A stretch of 64,000 nt of DNA from Wurfbainia villosa (taxonomy: Eukaryota; Streptophyta; Magnoliopsida; Zingiberales; Zingiberaceae). The stretch is taken from contig CM045998.1 of assembly GCA_025175895.1 (NCBI GenBank), positions 10,525,153-10,589,152 of the forward strand, in the 5' to 3' direction. Shown here piece after piece: positions 1 through 11,304 of the stretch. Within the stretch, counting starts at the first letter, position 1. The number at the start of each line of letters is the position of its first letter. Both the position numbers and the translations under genes were made by a program. A model generated the notes under the pieces. That model was given only the letters and a program-made list of their open reading frames with translations. It was not told where the DNA came from and did not search any database.

Positions 1-311
1 ACATGTCTCTTGTATAAACTATGCTCTTAAGTATTTTAAAACTTGTAAACATTGTATCTGAACTAAAATAATTAACTTTGAAAACTTTTACTTATACTTA
101 TACTGATACTTCAAAATAATAATCATCCTAGATATGGGCCCGACATAGTATCAATGCGCGCTTTCCTAATAGGCCGAGGTGGCCAACCACTAAACCTACT
201 AGGGTAACTGAGATTGAGGGCCTTGGCCCGTGGGCGAACTAATGCCAGGTACATGCCCTTTCAAAAGTAAAATACTTCCTTTATACTTATATTCTTATAC
301 ATACTGACAGA

Positions 312-441
312 ATGCTCTTAATCTCCTAAATCACGAATGGGGAGCACCATAAAGATCATTATGCTCTTGACCCCCAAAACTGAAATGGGGAACATACTGA
401 AGATCATTGTGCTCTTAATCCCCAATTCGAATGGGGAACAT
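312..441. repeat. About 48-bp tandem repeat, 2.7 copies
   Basis: Units begin at about 312, 361 and 409. Each has the pattern tgctctta, a run of cytosines, then aatggggaacat and aagatcatt. The units are diverged but clearly related. The repeat lies inside the LTR-like segment, as is common for LTR U3 regions. Confidence 0.6.
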
Positions 442-917
442 CTTTAAATTTTCTTTATAAAGGAAATATTTTTACATCTTACTCTACATCATGCATATAA
501 TTGTAAGCTATAACTCATCTACAACATGCATGATCATAAATCACATTTTTATCATGGATCTAAATATGATGCTGAATTACCCATAACATAATGGTAAAAT
601 CACGTAACTGAAACACCATGTATAATTGGAAATAACATGCACATAAAAACATATCAATGACATACGATAACTACTTATACTGCAGGTCAGCAATACTTAC
701 TTCCTATGCTTTATCATCAATTTATACCATTAGATTTCGTAAAGAGAAGACCTCCTACGTGTTCCTTTGCTTTAGCGTGATCCTCTACCAAGTCTTTAAG
801 GAGATCCCTCTTGAATTATCTCACACGGTGGAAAAATTATAAAGGCTCTTTTTTTTTTTTATTCTGCGGAGGAAGAATGGGAGAGAGAGAGATGGAGTTC
901 GACGGCTGGAAGAAAAT

Positions 918-919
<2 letters not shown>

Positions 920-959
<40 letters not shown>
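920..959. repeat. (GA)n microsatellite
   Basis: About 20 uninterrupted GA units, followed by imperfect GA-rich sequence to about 1050. On the minus strand it is a CT-rich tract in the predicted transcribed leader of the LTR. Confidence 0.9.
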
Positions 960-962
<3 letters not shown>

Positions 963-1204
963 TGAGATGGGCGACATTTGGAGAGAAGAGGGAGAGAGAG
1001 AGAGGTGGGTGTTGGTCGACATTGGGAGAGAAGAGGAGGAGAGAGGAGATGAGGGCTTCGGCGTGGAGTTTAGGGAAAAAGAAAAAAAAGAATATATAAA
1101 TTAGGATTTTTCTTAACCTAATTAATCTTTTAAATGATTAGCCAAATTAATCAACTTTTCTTTTTTTCTTGCCTATAGATATATTCTGTTATATTCTACT
1201 CATT

Positions 1205-1300
1205 GATAATCTTATGACTTAGTGGTAGGAAACCTATTCCCCCAGACCAATGGTTCATGGTTCGAGCCTCGGCTAATGAACCATTTATTCGATTTTTTTT
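1205..1300 (+). other. tRNA-like / SINE-like segment with A and B boxes
   Basis: An A-box-like gacttagtggtagg (1216-1229) is followed about 30 bases later by a B-box-like ggttcgagcctc (1259-1270). A T-rich stretch follows. The spacing and motifs fit an internal RNA polymerase III promoter of tRNA ancestry. It may be a small tRNA-derived SINE inserted in the LTR, or a tRNA-like motif belonging to the LTR. No target duplication was found and no cloverleaf was confirmed. Confidence 0.35.
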
Positions 1301-1383
1301 TCTTATTTCTATTTTTAGAAAGTATAGGAACTAAAATTATAAATAAAATAAAAATATAAGAACAAAAAATTTGAGCTGTTACA

Positions 1384-2144
1384 CTTTATTGATGACATTC
1401 TGGTCTATTCTCGTTCCGAAGAGGAACACGCGCAGCATCTTCACATTGTCCTGGATAGGCTTCGATAGAAGCAACTATATGTGAAGTTTAGTAAATACGC
1501 ATTCTGGTTACCCTCAGTCGGTTTTCTGGGGCATGTGATTTTTAGCAAAGGAATTTCAGTCGACCCCCAAAGATCGAGACTGTCATTAGTTGGGAGCAGC
1601 TGAAATCGGTTCAGAAGGTTCGCAGTTTTTTAGGCTTAGTCGGATATTACAGACAGTTCATTGAGGGTTTCTCAAACATTGCTATGTCGTTGACACGCCT
1701 TACCAGGAAAGGAGCGAAGTTCATGTGATCAGAGGCCTATGAGACTAGCTTTCAGGAGTTGAAGAAGAGACTGGTGTCAGCACTGATTCTGGTATTGTCA
1801 TCAGGGGACGATGATTTTGTCCTTTATATCGATGCGTCTCTCTAGGGTTTAGACGCAGTACTGATGCAGCACGGGAGGGGGGTGGTTTCTCATGCTTCTC
1901 GCCAGTTGAAGGAGCATGAGAAAAACTACCCAGTACATGATCTAGAGTTAACTGCTATTATCTTTGCCTTGAAGATTTAGAGGCATCATTTATATGGTAT
2001 TACATTTGAGATTCTCATTGATCATAAAAGTCTCAAATATCTATTTACGCAGAAGGAACTCAATCTCCGACAGAGGAGATGGATAGAGTTCCTGAAGGAT
2101 TATGACTGTACCATTAGCTACCACCGAAGGGAACCTAGATTATG
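1384..2144 (+). pseudogene. Ty3/gypsy reverse transcriptase (C-terminal part) and RNase H, degenerate
   Basis: Conceptual translation gives the RT catalytic motif FIDDILVYS at once after the insertion junction. It is followed by FLGHVI, the RT thumb/connection motif SFLGLVGYYRQFIEGFS, and RNase H motifs (an IDAS-like start, then SHASRQLKEHEKNYPVHDLEL and IDHKSLKYLFTQKELN). These are typical of chromoviral gypsy elements (Tekay/del or Reina type). Several in-frame stops are present, for example within KFM-stop-SEAYE and ASL-stop-GLDA, so it is not functional. The N-terminal RT, protease and gag lie outside the window or were lost. The RNase H end is broken at about 2145 and resumes at 2941. 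Confidence 0.85.
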
Positions 2145-2940
2145 GAGATAAATGCTTAGAAGGTATATATTGGTTCTTTGACTCTTTAGATTTTAGTGCA
2201 TGGTGATATGATTACGTTGCTTACGTGGTTTATAGTGTATTTACACTTGATACTCTATTTAGTATCGTCTTGACTTCGTACTGGCATGACCCCTTTAGTT
2301 ATACCTTAATTAATTTCAGTCATTGATTTCTATTAGTATATCTTTGCTGTTATTATTGGATATTATGGTTAAATGTTTATTTGGTTATGTATTGTCGCGG
2401 TTGATAGCACGATTGAGACTAGTAGATAGTATAATTTAGATGAGGTCATGCCGTAGGAGCGGATCTCAGGAATGAAACAACATTAGCGAAATCCTAGGCG
2501 TAATAACCTCGACGTACTTATTTGTAGATTGATGATCTTGATCGACTTTGATAGACGTTCTATGCTAGATGTATTGGATAACCCTAGGCTTAACACCCTT
2601 GGATAATCGACTGCCCACGAAACCTATTCGTGGTAGCATGTTGTTGCATGCAGTCGATAACTAGATAGTTATACACTCTGATTGCCCATGAGATCTGCTC
2701 GTGGTAGGATGTTGTAGCATGCACGATTGAATTGGAAGAAATGATATAATTTAGACTTAACTGTCTCGACGTGTTTATGAGTAGATTTATGATCTTATCG
2801 GCCTTGATAGGTGTTTTCTGTTAGTTGGGTTGGAAACTTATGATTAATCATCTCGATGTATTCATTTGTAGACTTATGATCTTTATCGGCCTTGATAAGC
2901 GTTCATGTTAGAAGGGTTGGAACCCTAGGCTTAACCACCT
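2145..2940. mobile_element. Insertion of unknown type in the gypsy RNase H, with internal repeats
   Basis: This segment separates the RNase H text that stops near 2144 from its continuation (GKANVVADALSRKS) at about 2943. It encodes no recognisable protein. It contains three diverged copies of a unit of roughly 90-100 bp starting near 2506, 2757 and 2851 (pattern: ctcgacgt, atttgtaga, tgatctt, cggccttgatag). It also has two copies of a unit of about 70 bp (2609 and 2679) that include a small inverted repeat, CCACGAA/TTCGTGG. Terminal inverted repeats and target duplications were not found, so its class is unknown. Confidence 0.5.
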
Positions 2941-4537
2941 GGGGAAAGCTAATGTGGTTGCCGATGCACTTAGCCGGAAGTCTTGAGGGACTTTAGCTTG
3001 CTACTGAGTTTTAGTCACGGATTTGATTCAGGGTTTCTCCGAGTTGGGCCTTGAGGAGCAGGGACCGACAGAGCAGGACATTCTTGTTACCATGGTTGCT
3101 CAGTCATCTATCAGGACGAGAGTCCGAGAGGCTCAGGCCGGTGATCATCACTTACAGTTCATTGGCAGCCAGATAACCTCTGGACAGCAGACTGAGTTCA
3201 CCCGAGATGACGAGGGTATTATTTATTTCCGGGGCAGACTATGCGTACCTCAGTCTCACCCAGTCATGGAGGAGTTACTCCAGGAGGATCATCGCTCTCG
3301 ATTTGCGATCCACTTAGGCGAAACCCGCATGTATCGAGATTTAAGACGTTTGTATTGGTGGAACGATAGGAAGAAAGACATCGCAGATTTTATAGCTAGA
3401 TGTCTAGTTTGTCAACATGTGAAGGTTGAGCACCAGAGACCAGCCAGACTATTTCAGAGGATTCCTATTCCCGAGTGGAAGTGGGATCACATTACCATGG
3501 ATTTTGTGGTGGGTCTACCTAGGACACGACAAGGCCATGACGCGATTTGGGTAGTCGTTGACCGATTAACCAAATCCACACACTTCTTAGTGATTCGGAA
3601 GATCGACTCTTTGGATTATATGGCAGAGTTATATTGTCGGGAGATCATCAGATTGCATGGTGTCCCTTTGAGCATTATATCAGATAGAGATCTCCGGTTC
3701 ACGTCCCGATTCTGGTAGAGTCTACAGCAGACCTTAAGCACACAACTACATTTTAGTACAACATTCTATCCGCAGACAGATGGACAGTTTGAGCGGACCA
3801 TTCAGACTCTAGAGGATTTGCTGAGGTCCTGCGTTATGGATTTCAGGGGCAACTGGGAGGACCACTTGCCATTAGTGGAATTCGCCTACAACAACAGCTA
3901 TCATTCAGCTATCCAAATGACACATTTTGAAGCATTGTACGGTAGACAGTGTCGGACACCCACCCTCTGGGAGGAGGTTGGGGAGGCCCAGTTACTAGGA
4001 CCCCAGAGAGCTCAACATGAGGTAGAGTTTGTTCGTACTATCAGACGAAGGATGACAAAGACGCAGGATCGTCAAAAGAGTTATGCCGATCGGAGACAGA
4101 GACCTCTGGAATTCTCTATTGGTAACCATGTATTCTTGTGAGTCTCACCCACGAAAGGGGTGAAGAGATTTGGCCTTCGTGGCAAGCTAGCTCCATGGTA
4201 CATTGGTCCTTTCGAGATTTTGGAGAGAATCAGAGTAGTCGCTTACTACCTAGCGCTACCACCATCCTTGGCTGGTATTCATGATGTGTTTCATGTGTCC
4301 ATGCTGAGGAAGTATGTGCCAGACCCTACACATATTTTGTCAGATGTGTCAGGTTCCATTCAACCTGATGCTACTTACGAAGAGGTTCCGGTACGAATTC
4401 TGGATCACAAGGAATGACAGTTGCGGAACAAGATTGTGCGACTTGTTAAAGTCGGGTGGAGTCACCACACCGATGAGGAGGCTACTTGGGAGCTTGAGAA
4501 AAAGATCAGAGCTCAATACCCCCACCTGTTTACTTAA
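2941..4537 (+). pseudogene. Ty3/gypsy integrase and C-terminal domain, degenerate
   Basis: This continues the element above. It contains, in order, the end of RNase H (VVADALSRK), an integrase HHCC zinc-binding region (CLVCQHVK around 3395-3420), and the core domain with MDFVVGLPRT, a WVVVDRLTKSTHF segment, SIISDRD and, after a stop at about 3716, FYPQTDGQFERTIQ. The C-terminal part (GRQCRTPTLWEE, GPFEILERI, DVFHVSMLRKYV) runs to a region ending YPHLFT at about 4537. This layout is standard for chromoviruses. Three stops (near 3718, 4141 and 4417) break the frame, so the protein is not made intact. Integrase would insert the cDNA copy into the genome. Confidence 0.9.
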
Positions 4538-4635
4538 GGTACGTGAAATATACTTTCAGTACTTGTGCTACTTGAGTGTGCTATCTCTTACTCATTATAC
4601 ATTTGAGTGAGAAATTTGGGGACCAAATTTTTATT

Positions 4636-4647
4636 AGTGGGGGAGAA
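4636..4647 (+). other. Polypurine tract of the first gypsy element
   Basis: The sequence agtgggggagaa lies between the end of the coding region and the 3' LTR, as expected for the plus-strand primer of an LTR retrotransposon. Confidence 0.7.
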
Positions 4648-7637
4648 TATTAAATACGAAAATTTAAAATACTAAATTAAATGGCTAAAATTTAAGAAAA
4701 TAATCCTAGGAATTATTTTCGAGATTTTTAGAGAATTTTAGATTTGTTTACGGGGATACTTAAATTATTGGGATAATTAGATTAATGAGGGATTAATAAA
4801 AACCTAACCTAGGTTTAATTCTTATATAAGGGGTTAATCTGGTTTAGTTTTTCCGGACCAACTCTTCCCCACCGCGAACCAATTCCTCGCGACACCCTCT
4901 TCCCCTCACGATTTTCTTCCTCGCGACTCATCTCCTCTCGCACCCCTGTTCTCGTCGCAGCCGACCTCTCCCTCTCGCGATTTCTCTCCTTGCGACTTTC
5001 TCACCGCCTCTTATTGCTTCACCCGATCAACTTTCCCTTCTCCATCGCGATTTCTTTCTCCCCTTTGCTCCAGCGCCGTCACCTCTTCCTCCCGATCTCG
5101 ACGACAATGAGCTCCTCCAGCCGTCGAGTTAGCTTTGGCGCAAGGGGACGACCTTGGTGGCCACTGAGCCAGCTCATCGTCGGCCTCCTCTACCGCTACC
5201 CTCTTCTGTCACTCACCGATCTTCTCCCTCTCCTCTGCAAGCGGCGGTCGGTGTCCTCGACAGCCTCCGTAGACGGGCTAGAACTAGGAGGGTAGGTGTG
5301 GCTGGAAGGTTGGGTCGGTGGCGTCGACACTGTGTCTTGATCGGAGGCTGCGATTGTCTGCCGGAGCAAGAGGAATAGGGTGGATTAGGGAAGGAAGATC
5401 GATGGTGGACCCTAAGTACAGGTAGATCTTGATTTATCACTTTCTCTTCATTAGTTGTTGGTTGATTTCTGTGGTCTGCCAATGAGTTTTGGGTTGTGGG
5501 ATGAATTTCCTCTAGGTGAGTTGGCTGTGGGGTTTAGCTGTGAGGTTTGTTATGGGTTTTGCACGGCTGTGAGTGAGAGGAGGAAACTTGTATGGGCTGT
5601 AAATGGCTGTGGTGGCAGTGTGAATTAGAGGGGTTGTGAATGGAGGGTTTTGTCAATGGAATTGCCGACTGTGAATGACTGTGTGGGTTGTGAGAGCTGT
5701 GCGTGTTCTGTGTGTGGGCTGGGAACGAGCTGGGGAAGCTTAGTTTCGGTAAAGAGAGCTGTGAATGGTTTAGAATATGTTTTGATGTGTGAGGTAGCTA
5801 TTTGAGTTTTGGATCTGTCCTGTGGATGGTGAATTTGGTGTATCTAGTTGAATATGTAGGTTAGCGTATTTGTTACTTGTAACGGTGGGTTTGAGAGATC
5901 AACCCCGGGAAATTGGCAATCAGAGGTTGATACAATGGAGGTATGGGGATATTTGTTTCGTGCCTTGATGTTGGGGTGATGTAAATAGTTAAATAGCTGT
6001 TTGGGTTTAATTATGGTGTTAAATATACAAGTGGGGTTTTCTAATTCATATTCAATAAAAGGATGTGAATATAGGAACTATATAGTAGAAAGTTAGTATG
6101 TTGTCGTGTGCTTGAATTAATCGTAGTTGATGATATTTGCATGATGTGGATACGAGGCCGGTTCACAGGCATAAAGACAGTTGATATTTTTCATAGTAGA
6201 TGGGTATCTTTGACTTATCTTCTTTTAGATATTGTCATATTGTTGTGCATCATTTACTATAGCTAGTATTCTATACTTTTAACTGCCCTGATATGTCACT
6301 ACCTAGTACGTGTTGTAGCCCTTTCATATGCTTATTATATTGATGTTCTATCACTTTGATACTTGTCATTTGTTTATTTGACACTAGAGTAGTGACATAC
6401 CTTACATATTAGACATTTAATGAATAATGGATATACCTTGCATGTGTGCATAGACTTATGTACTTAGGTTAGTTGATATGGGCTCTTATTGGCTCATACC
6501 ATAGGTAGCCATGGATTGACAGGTGTATCGTGCATTAGTGACATGCACCATCTTGCATTATTGTATGACGGACGATCATCGGCTCCTCAGTAGGAGGTGA
6601 TACTACTTAGTAGTTGAGTCCATTGTCAGTTACATTATTTACACACACAACCACTCATGAGTTAGTGATATTTCAGGAGGGTGTGTGTAGTTGCTCTGTC
6701 AAGGCTCCACGGTGGTCGCTCAGGTTATTGTTATTGTGGCGTGGTAGCAGATAGGGATCCCTCTTTCGTTGTGAGACGAGGTGATGCCCCCCATATATAT
6801 ACATGGGGTAGGAGGGTGATACTCCGCCAGCATCCTGTCCACTCGGTCATATAGATGTAGTCACGACAGAGTGCACAGCTGTCACAGCCCTACCCACTCG
6901 GCCGACACACATGACATGTCGGTGTCTTGACTGACGTCAAGGGTGACACAGGTCATTACATAATGTGCATACGCTTTTACTATATGCATTGCTTGTTGCA
7001 CTTTTGGTTGTTGCATATGATTGCCATGCACATACAGGAGGTATTATGTAGTTTGTTTTGGTGATTCTATATTTGCTTGCATGGATGTATTTTATGTCAG
7101 CTTAGGTGATTCTGGTATGTACAGTTTCAGGTATATATTTTTATTGAGAAATTGTACCAGCATGATTATTATTGCTACTTATAGTTTACTATGCATGACT
7201 ATTAGATATCCGCTGAGTTTTACTCACTCCATTAATATCTCTTTTATTTCAGGATGAAGCCTTCCGGAGGGTCCAGTTGCCAGTCCCCTGATCTGATGAC
7301 TCCATGATTTCAATTTTCAGTTTTCCGCATTTTTATCATTAGTACTCTATGTTTTAAACTTGTAATATTTTTTGTTCGATTGGTTTTGGTTATGTGTGTG
7401 GTTGTGTATTCCTGCTCAGATGACAGAAGAGGTATGTCTAGAGGTTTCACACCTCATATTTACTTTGGTTGTTGGCCTGAGGCCCATATATTATATGTAT
7501 TGTGGAGTTATATTTCGACCATGTTGGCCGATGTATAGTGGGCCGTGTGGGTCTTGTATACAGGTTTCAATTGTCCGCAGTACAGGGGAGGTGTTGTCCG
7601 ATTTTCGTCGGGCAAGTACCCCTCTCGAGGCGTGACA
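4648..7637 (+). mobile_element. 3' LTR of the first gypsy element, about 3 kb
   Basis: The LTR begins just after the polypurine tract and ends at about 7637 in GGCGTGACA, a usual chromoviral LTR end. The next base resumes a LINE reverse-transcriptase frame, which supports this as the outer border. A TATA-like ttatataag lies at 4822-4830, followed by a pyrimidine-rich leader. Short open frames inside (for example 4990-5295 and 7021-7257) have no family resemblance and are treated as noise. About 3 kb is long but within the range known for del/Tekay-type elements. The expected TG start appears mutated, and no second LTR is in the window for comparison. Confidence 0.6.
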
Positions 7638-7937
7638 TTTATACTTGGAAGGTTAACAATAAAATTTACACATCTTCTCAAACAACTAATTGAAAAATAT
7701 CAAGAACAAAAACAAGATTTATACATGGTATTTATCGATCTAGAAAAAGTATATGATAGAGTCTCACAGAAAATTATATGAGAAATTCTAAAAAGGAAAA
7801 GTATTAATATAATGTATATTGAAATAATTAAGGATGTAATGACAAAAGTGAAGACTCAGGTGGATTAATTGAAGTATTTACTATAACGATAAGATTACAC
7901 CAAGGATTAGCTCTAAGTCTTTATCTTTTTACACTAA
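7638..7937 (+). pseudogene. L1-type LINE reverse transcriptase, N-terminal fragment
   Basis: Translation gives LLKQLIEKYQEQKQDLYMVF followed by IDLEKVYDRVSQKII, which matches the plant L1 RT segment with the FIDLEKAYDRV motif. The match then continues through degenerate sequence (IKDVMTKVKTQ and a Y-L-F-T segment) to the MITE insertion at 7938. Several stops and an indel show that it is dead. Its upstream part should lie beyond the gypsy insertion and is not in this window. Confidence 0.8.
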
Positions 7938-8108
7938 TGTGACGTTTGGTTCGAGTGTAGGAATAAGAATAGGAATAGATTTGATAGTAGACTTAATGAG
8001 AATGAGTTTTGCTATTCCAATATTGTTATTTAGTTTATATATAACACTACAAGAAAAATGGATAATAGCGACGAATTATTAGCGACGAATTAGTAATTTA
8101 ACAATGAG

Positions 8109-8610
8109 TTGTATTATTTATCAATGGGACCCGATGCTGAAGTTCAACTGTATGATGCATGCATAGTAAATAGGATTCGATATCATACGATGTCCCGTGA
8201 TTCATGCAAAACTACTCAGAATAGTGGGGTCAGTGTACCATCCTCTGATGATGGGGACAATTTAGATTTTTTTGGTGTGTTGAAGAATGTGGTCTAAATA
8301 TTTTACTCTTTCAGGTATAAAGTTCAATTATTTTGGTGTGAATGGTTCCAATATAATCAAAAAAACAAAATCGATGGTGAAAGAGTATGATCTCTTGTGT
8401 ATTGACACTTCTAAAAAATGGTATGATGATGATCCATTCATTTTGACTAACCAAGCAAATCAAATGTATTATTTGAATGATATCAAACGTGGAGGTCATT
8501 GGAAGGTTGTGCAAAGGGTTCACCACCGCGATATATACGAAATAACTGAAGTTGAGGAGGTATCTAAAGATTTTGAGGGTGGTAATATCTTGATCATGGA
8601 GCCAAACTAA
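8109..8610 (+). pseudogene. CACTA TNP2-associated DUF4216-like remnant
   Basis: Two frames join in content. The first (8109-8297) has the GPDAEVQLYDACIVNRIRYH region and TQNSGVSV, characteristic of the segment just before DUF4216 in CACTA transposases. The second (8287-8610) has GIKFNYFGVN, DDPFILTNQANQMYYLND and WKVVQRVHHRDIYEI, the usual DUF4216 core. The stretch normally between them is missing at a frame break near 8290, consistent with an internal deletion or an unrecognised splice. The catalytic part of TNP2 upstream is absent. An acidic tail (SESDSETDDYLS, about 8770-8810) follows in a further broken frame. Confidence 0.75.
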
Positions 8611-8929
8611 GAAATTTCATCCAATGATTCAACTTCAGTAGTCGGTGAAGACTTAGCAATAACTCATCTTTGTCGATTAGATGTTGAGCATCACCAAATT
8701 AATATGGCAAATGCACAAGTGGATCTGGATATAGGCGCTCAAAGTAATCGTATTGCTGATGGTGAAGATAGTGAAAGTGACAGTGAGACAGATGATTATT
8801 TATCCTTTTTAGATGATAGTGATTAGATGTATTTATATGGTATTTATATTGTTCTTCATTTATATTTCATGTATTTAATATAATCTTTCTTTTATACGTC
8901 AATCTGTATATAATGCTTTTGTCACAACT

Positions 8930-10474
8930 ATGCTGCCTAAAAGAATTGAGCCCCCTCCAGTTGTGCCTACGCCAGACGATGATAGTGCTCCTACTCCTAC
9001 GGGTTAGTTATGTGCTTTTAAGTATGTATATATATTTTGTTTCCTATATATTTAACTTGGTAATTGTTAACATTCTTTTATTTACAGGTCATCCGACATG
9101 TAGAGAGACATGGGGCACATACTCGGATCGGCTCCGACGACAAATAGAGGAACGGGGTAGATTAACCATTACCTTCCGTAAGAGCGATGATCACCCTATA
9201 GGGACGAATACAATGCTTTTACGTGAGTTAGATGCATCAATTAAGAAGTTCGCCCCCCTGCAAGCTAAGAGCTGGAAGCATATCCCTGGGGATAATAAAC
9301 AGATGATGTATGATCGATTATCAGTAAGTACGAGTATTTTGCTATTTAAAGAATCAACCATCATTCATTATTAAATTTCAATATTGGAATTTTTTTCAGA
9401 CTACTTTTGATATCAGTTTTGCCAAGGAGGCAATGTCGGTGAGGAAGGAAATCGACAGATTAATGAGTGCACGGTACAGAGATAATCAAAATAAGATGCA
9501 CACTCAATATAAGAGTCTACTGCATTTTCCCCCCACCGAGTGGCGACATCATATGCCGAGGGAGTTTTGTGAGACGCAGGAAGATTGGGACTATATGTGC
9601 GATATGTTTGAATCAGAAAAATTTCAGGTAATTAATCTATACCAATTATCTGAGTTATATATAAATTAAAATATGTTCAACTCATGTTTTAAGTTTTATC
9701 TTAACAAATTTTGATATTATAGACACGATCGACAATAAATGCCCAAAATCGAGCACAACTACCCTTTACCCATCGAGGTGGCTCAAAATCATTCATCCAG
9801 TACAGTTACGACGGTGTAAGTATAAATTTTATAGTTACAATATATTGGTTGGTATTTTTAATATTAACACATTATATTATTTTTCAACCCGATCAGTCTT
9901 AGAGAAAAGATCGAATTACCGTCTTTAATACAACCCACTGTACCTCGTCAAAAGGATGAAGTGGGGAGAGAGTCGATCCTGCATACGTAAGATATACTCC
10001 ATAAAATTTAGTAAAGTTTTTTTAAATATTAGTAATTCTTGGTAAAATTATTGATAATGTGTTTATTATTCTTAGGGTTATATGATGAGACTACGAGATG
10101 AACACATCCAGTCTCAATAAACCGAAGATGACATCGTTGCAGTTCAGATTGCAGATCAGGTGTATGATCAAGTCTTAGGCGTTCGCTCTGGATATATTAG
10201 AGGACTTGGAAGTGGGTCAAAACCAATTAGATCCACTTCTTCAGATGCTAGCTCCTCATCCAGAACAACTAACGCAGCACTGCGTGAAGAACTTTAGTCC
10301 ACCAAAGAGGAGCTAGCAAATACTAAAGCTCGATTAGCTAGCAACGAAGAAGAGTTGACATCAATGAGATTGAGACAAGATATATTCGAAGCAATTCTGA
10401 ATCGGCTTGCACCTGGAGCATTATATTCATTGATGCATGAGTCATCTTCAGCTCCATCTCCTCCTCCATCTTAG
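8930..10474 (+). pseudogene. Plant transposase-like protein (Ptta/En-Spm type), multi-exon, broken
   Basis: I read exons at 8930-9002, 9088-9323, 9400-9627 and 9723-9815. All have GT..AG borders and consistent phase (MLPKRIEPPP start; WGTYSDRLRRQIEERGRLTI; SWKHIPGDNK; PREFCETQEDWDYMCDMFES; THRGGSKSFIQYSYDG). The next exon, from about 9897, starts with a stop. The remaining text to 10474 (MRLRDEHIQSQ, then a coiled-coil-like EEL..KEELANTKARL segment ending in SSAPSPPPS) has further stops. This arrangement matches the second protein of plant CACTA elements, related to TNPA-type DNA-binding accessory proteins. Its presence with a truncated TNP2 suggests a decayed, formerly two-gene element. Confidence 0.75.
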
Positions 10475-10689
10475 AGTTAGTGAACTTGTGAATTTGAGTG
10501 TGTGTTTGCAAATTAATACTATGAATTTATTAAATTTTGTGTTATAGACTTTAAATTTGATGTTATGTTAGTTGCCTTTAAATGTATATGTAGGTTTTAT
10601 TATTTTAGTTGTATGTTGGTAAGTTATATTGTGTGGTTGATATTGTATTATAGGATTTCGAATACAAATAAAAAGGATTCTGGATTTTT

Positions 10690-11304
10690 TTTATGGTTAG
10701 CGACGAAATTATAAAAATTCGTCGCTAACTGTCGATATACGGCTTCAGAATTTTGATGTTTAGCGACGAAACTTGACAAATTCATCGCTAACTGTCGATA
10801 TTTGGAGTATCGGTCGACTAGCCAGTCAAGGCGTTCGACTGCTATAGGCTGTTAGCGACGAAAATTATATATTTTCGTCGCAGAAGTACATCTAGTCGAT
10901 GTGCCAGTCGAGGAGCTCCTGCTTCTATGGCTGACCCAAGATTAGACATTAGCGACGAAAATTTTAATATCATCGCAAATGTGTCTCCAATCGAGGCGCT
11001 AGTCGCCTAGGCAAAAATAAGCAGTTAGCGACGATTTTTATATATTTCGTCGCTAATATATATGATTTTCCTATTTTCCGGTGTCGAGGTTTTGCGACGA
11101 AATAATTTTTTTTAGCGACGTTTTTATTTCTGTCGGTAATATTAACGACAAATATATTCTAAATCGTCGCTAATGTGTCTTAGCGACAGTCTTATTACGA
11201 CGAGTCTAACGACGAAAGTTTTTCGTCGTAAATGTTATTTAGCAGCGAAGTTTTTCTATTAGCGACGGAAAAGTTTCGTCGCTAATTTCCCTTTTTTTAT
11301 AGTG
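10690..11304. repeat. CACTA subterminal repeat block (right side)
   Basis: More than ten copies of TTAGCGACGAA-like motifs in both orientations lie in the last 600 bases, against two or three copies near the left end (8065-8100). In En/Spm such subterminal motifs bind the accessory transposase protein. Interspersed are TCGACTG/CAGTCGA motifs (about 10810-11000) also seen in the second CACTA element. Confidence 0.8.

Larger units (their letters stand above)
1..1383 (-). mobile_element. LTR (solo or 3' part) of a minus-strand LTR retrotransposon
   Basis: Read on the minus strand, this segment starts at 1383 with TGTAACAGCTC, a typical start of plant gypsy LTRs. Immediately to its right (1384 on) lies in-frame reverse transcriptase of another element, so this is a nested insertion. 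A TATA-like stretch at 1091-1100, followed on the minus strand by a C/T-rich leader, fits an LTR promoter. It resembles the promoter and leader layout of the LTR at 4648-7637, so the two may belong to related families. There is no coding content. The window begins inside it, so its other end, its length and any target duplication are not visible. It could be a solo LTR or the end of a full element. Confidence 0.5.
8045..11304. mobile_element. CACTA (En/Spm) DNA transposon, 3.26 kb
   Basis: The left end is CACTACAAGAAAAA and the right end, read in reverse, is CACTATAAAAAAAGG. A 3-bp TAA duplication flanks it (8042-8044 and 11305-11307), which is diagnostic for the superfamily. Subterminal copies of TTAGCGACGAA and its complement occur just inside both ends. 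Inside are a truncated TNP2-like/DUF4216 remnant and a multi-exon plant transposase-like (Ptta/En-Spm) gene. The catalytic TNP2 domain is not visible, so the element is probably non-autonomous. It sits inside the small MITE. Confidence 0.92.
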
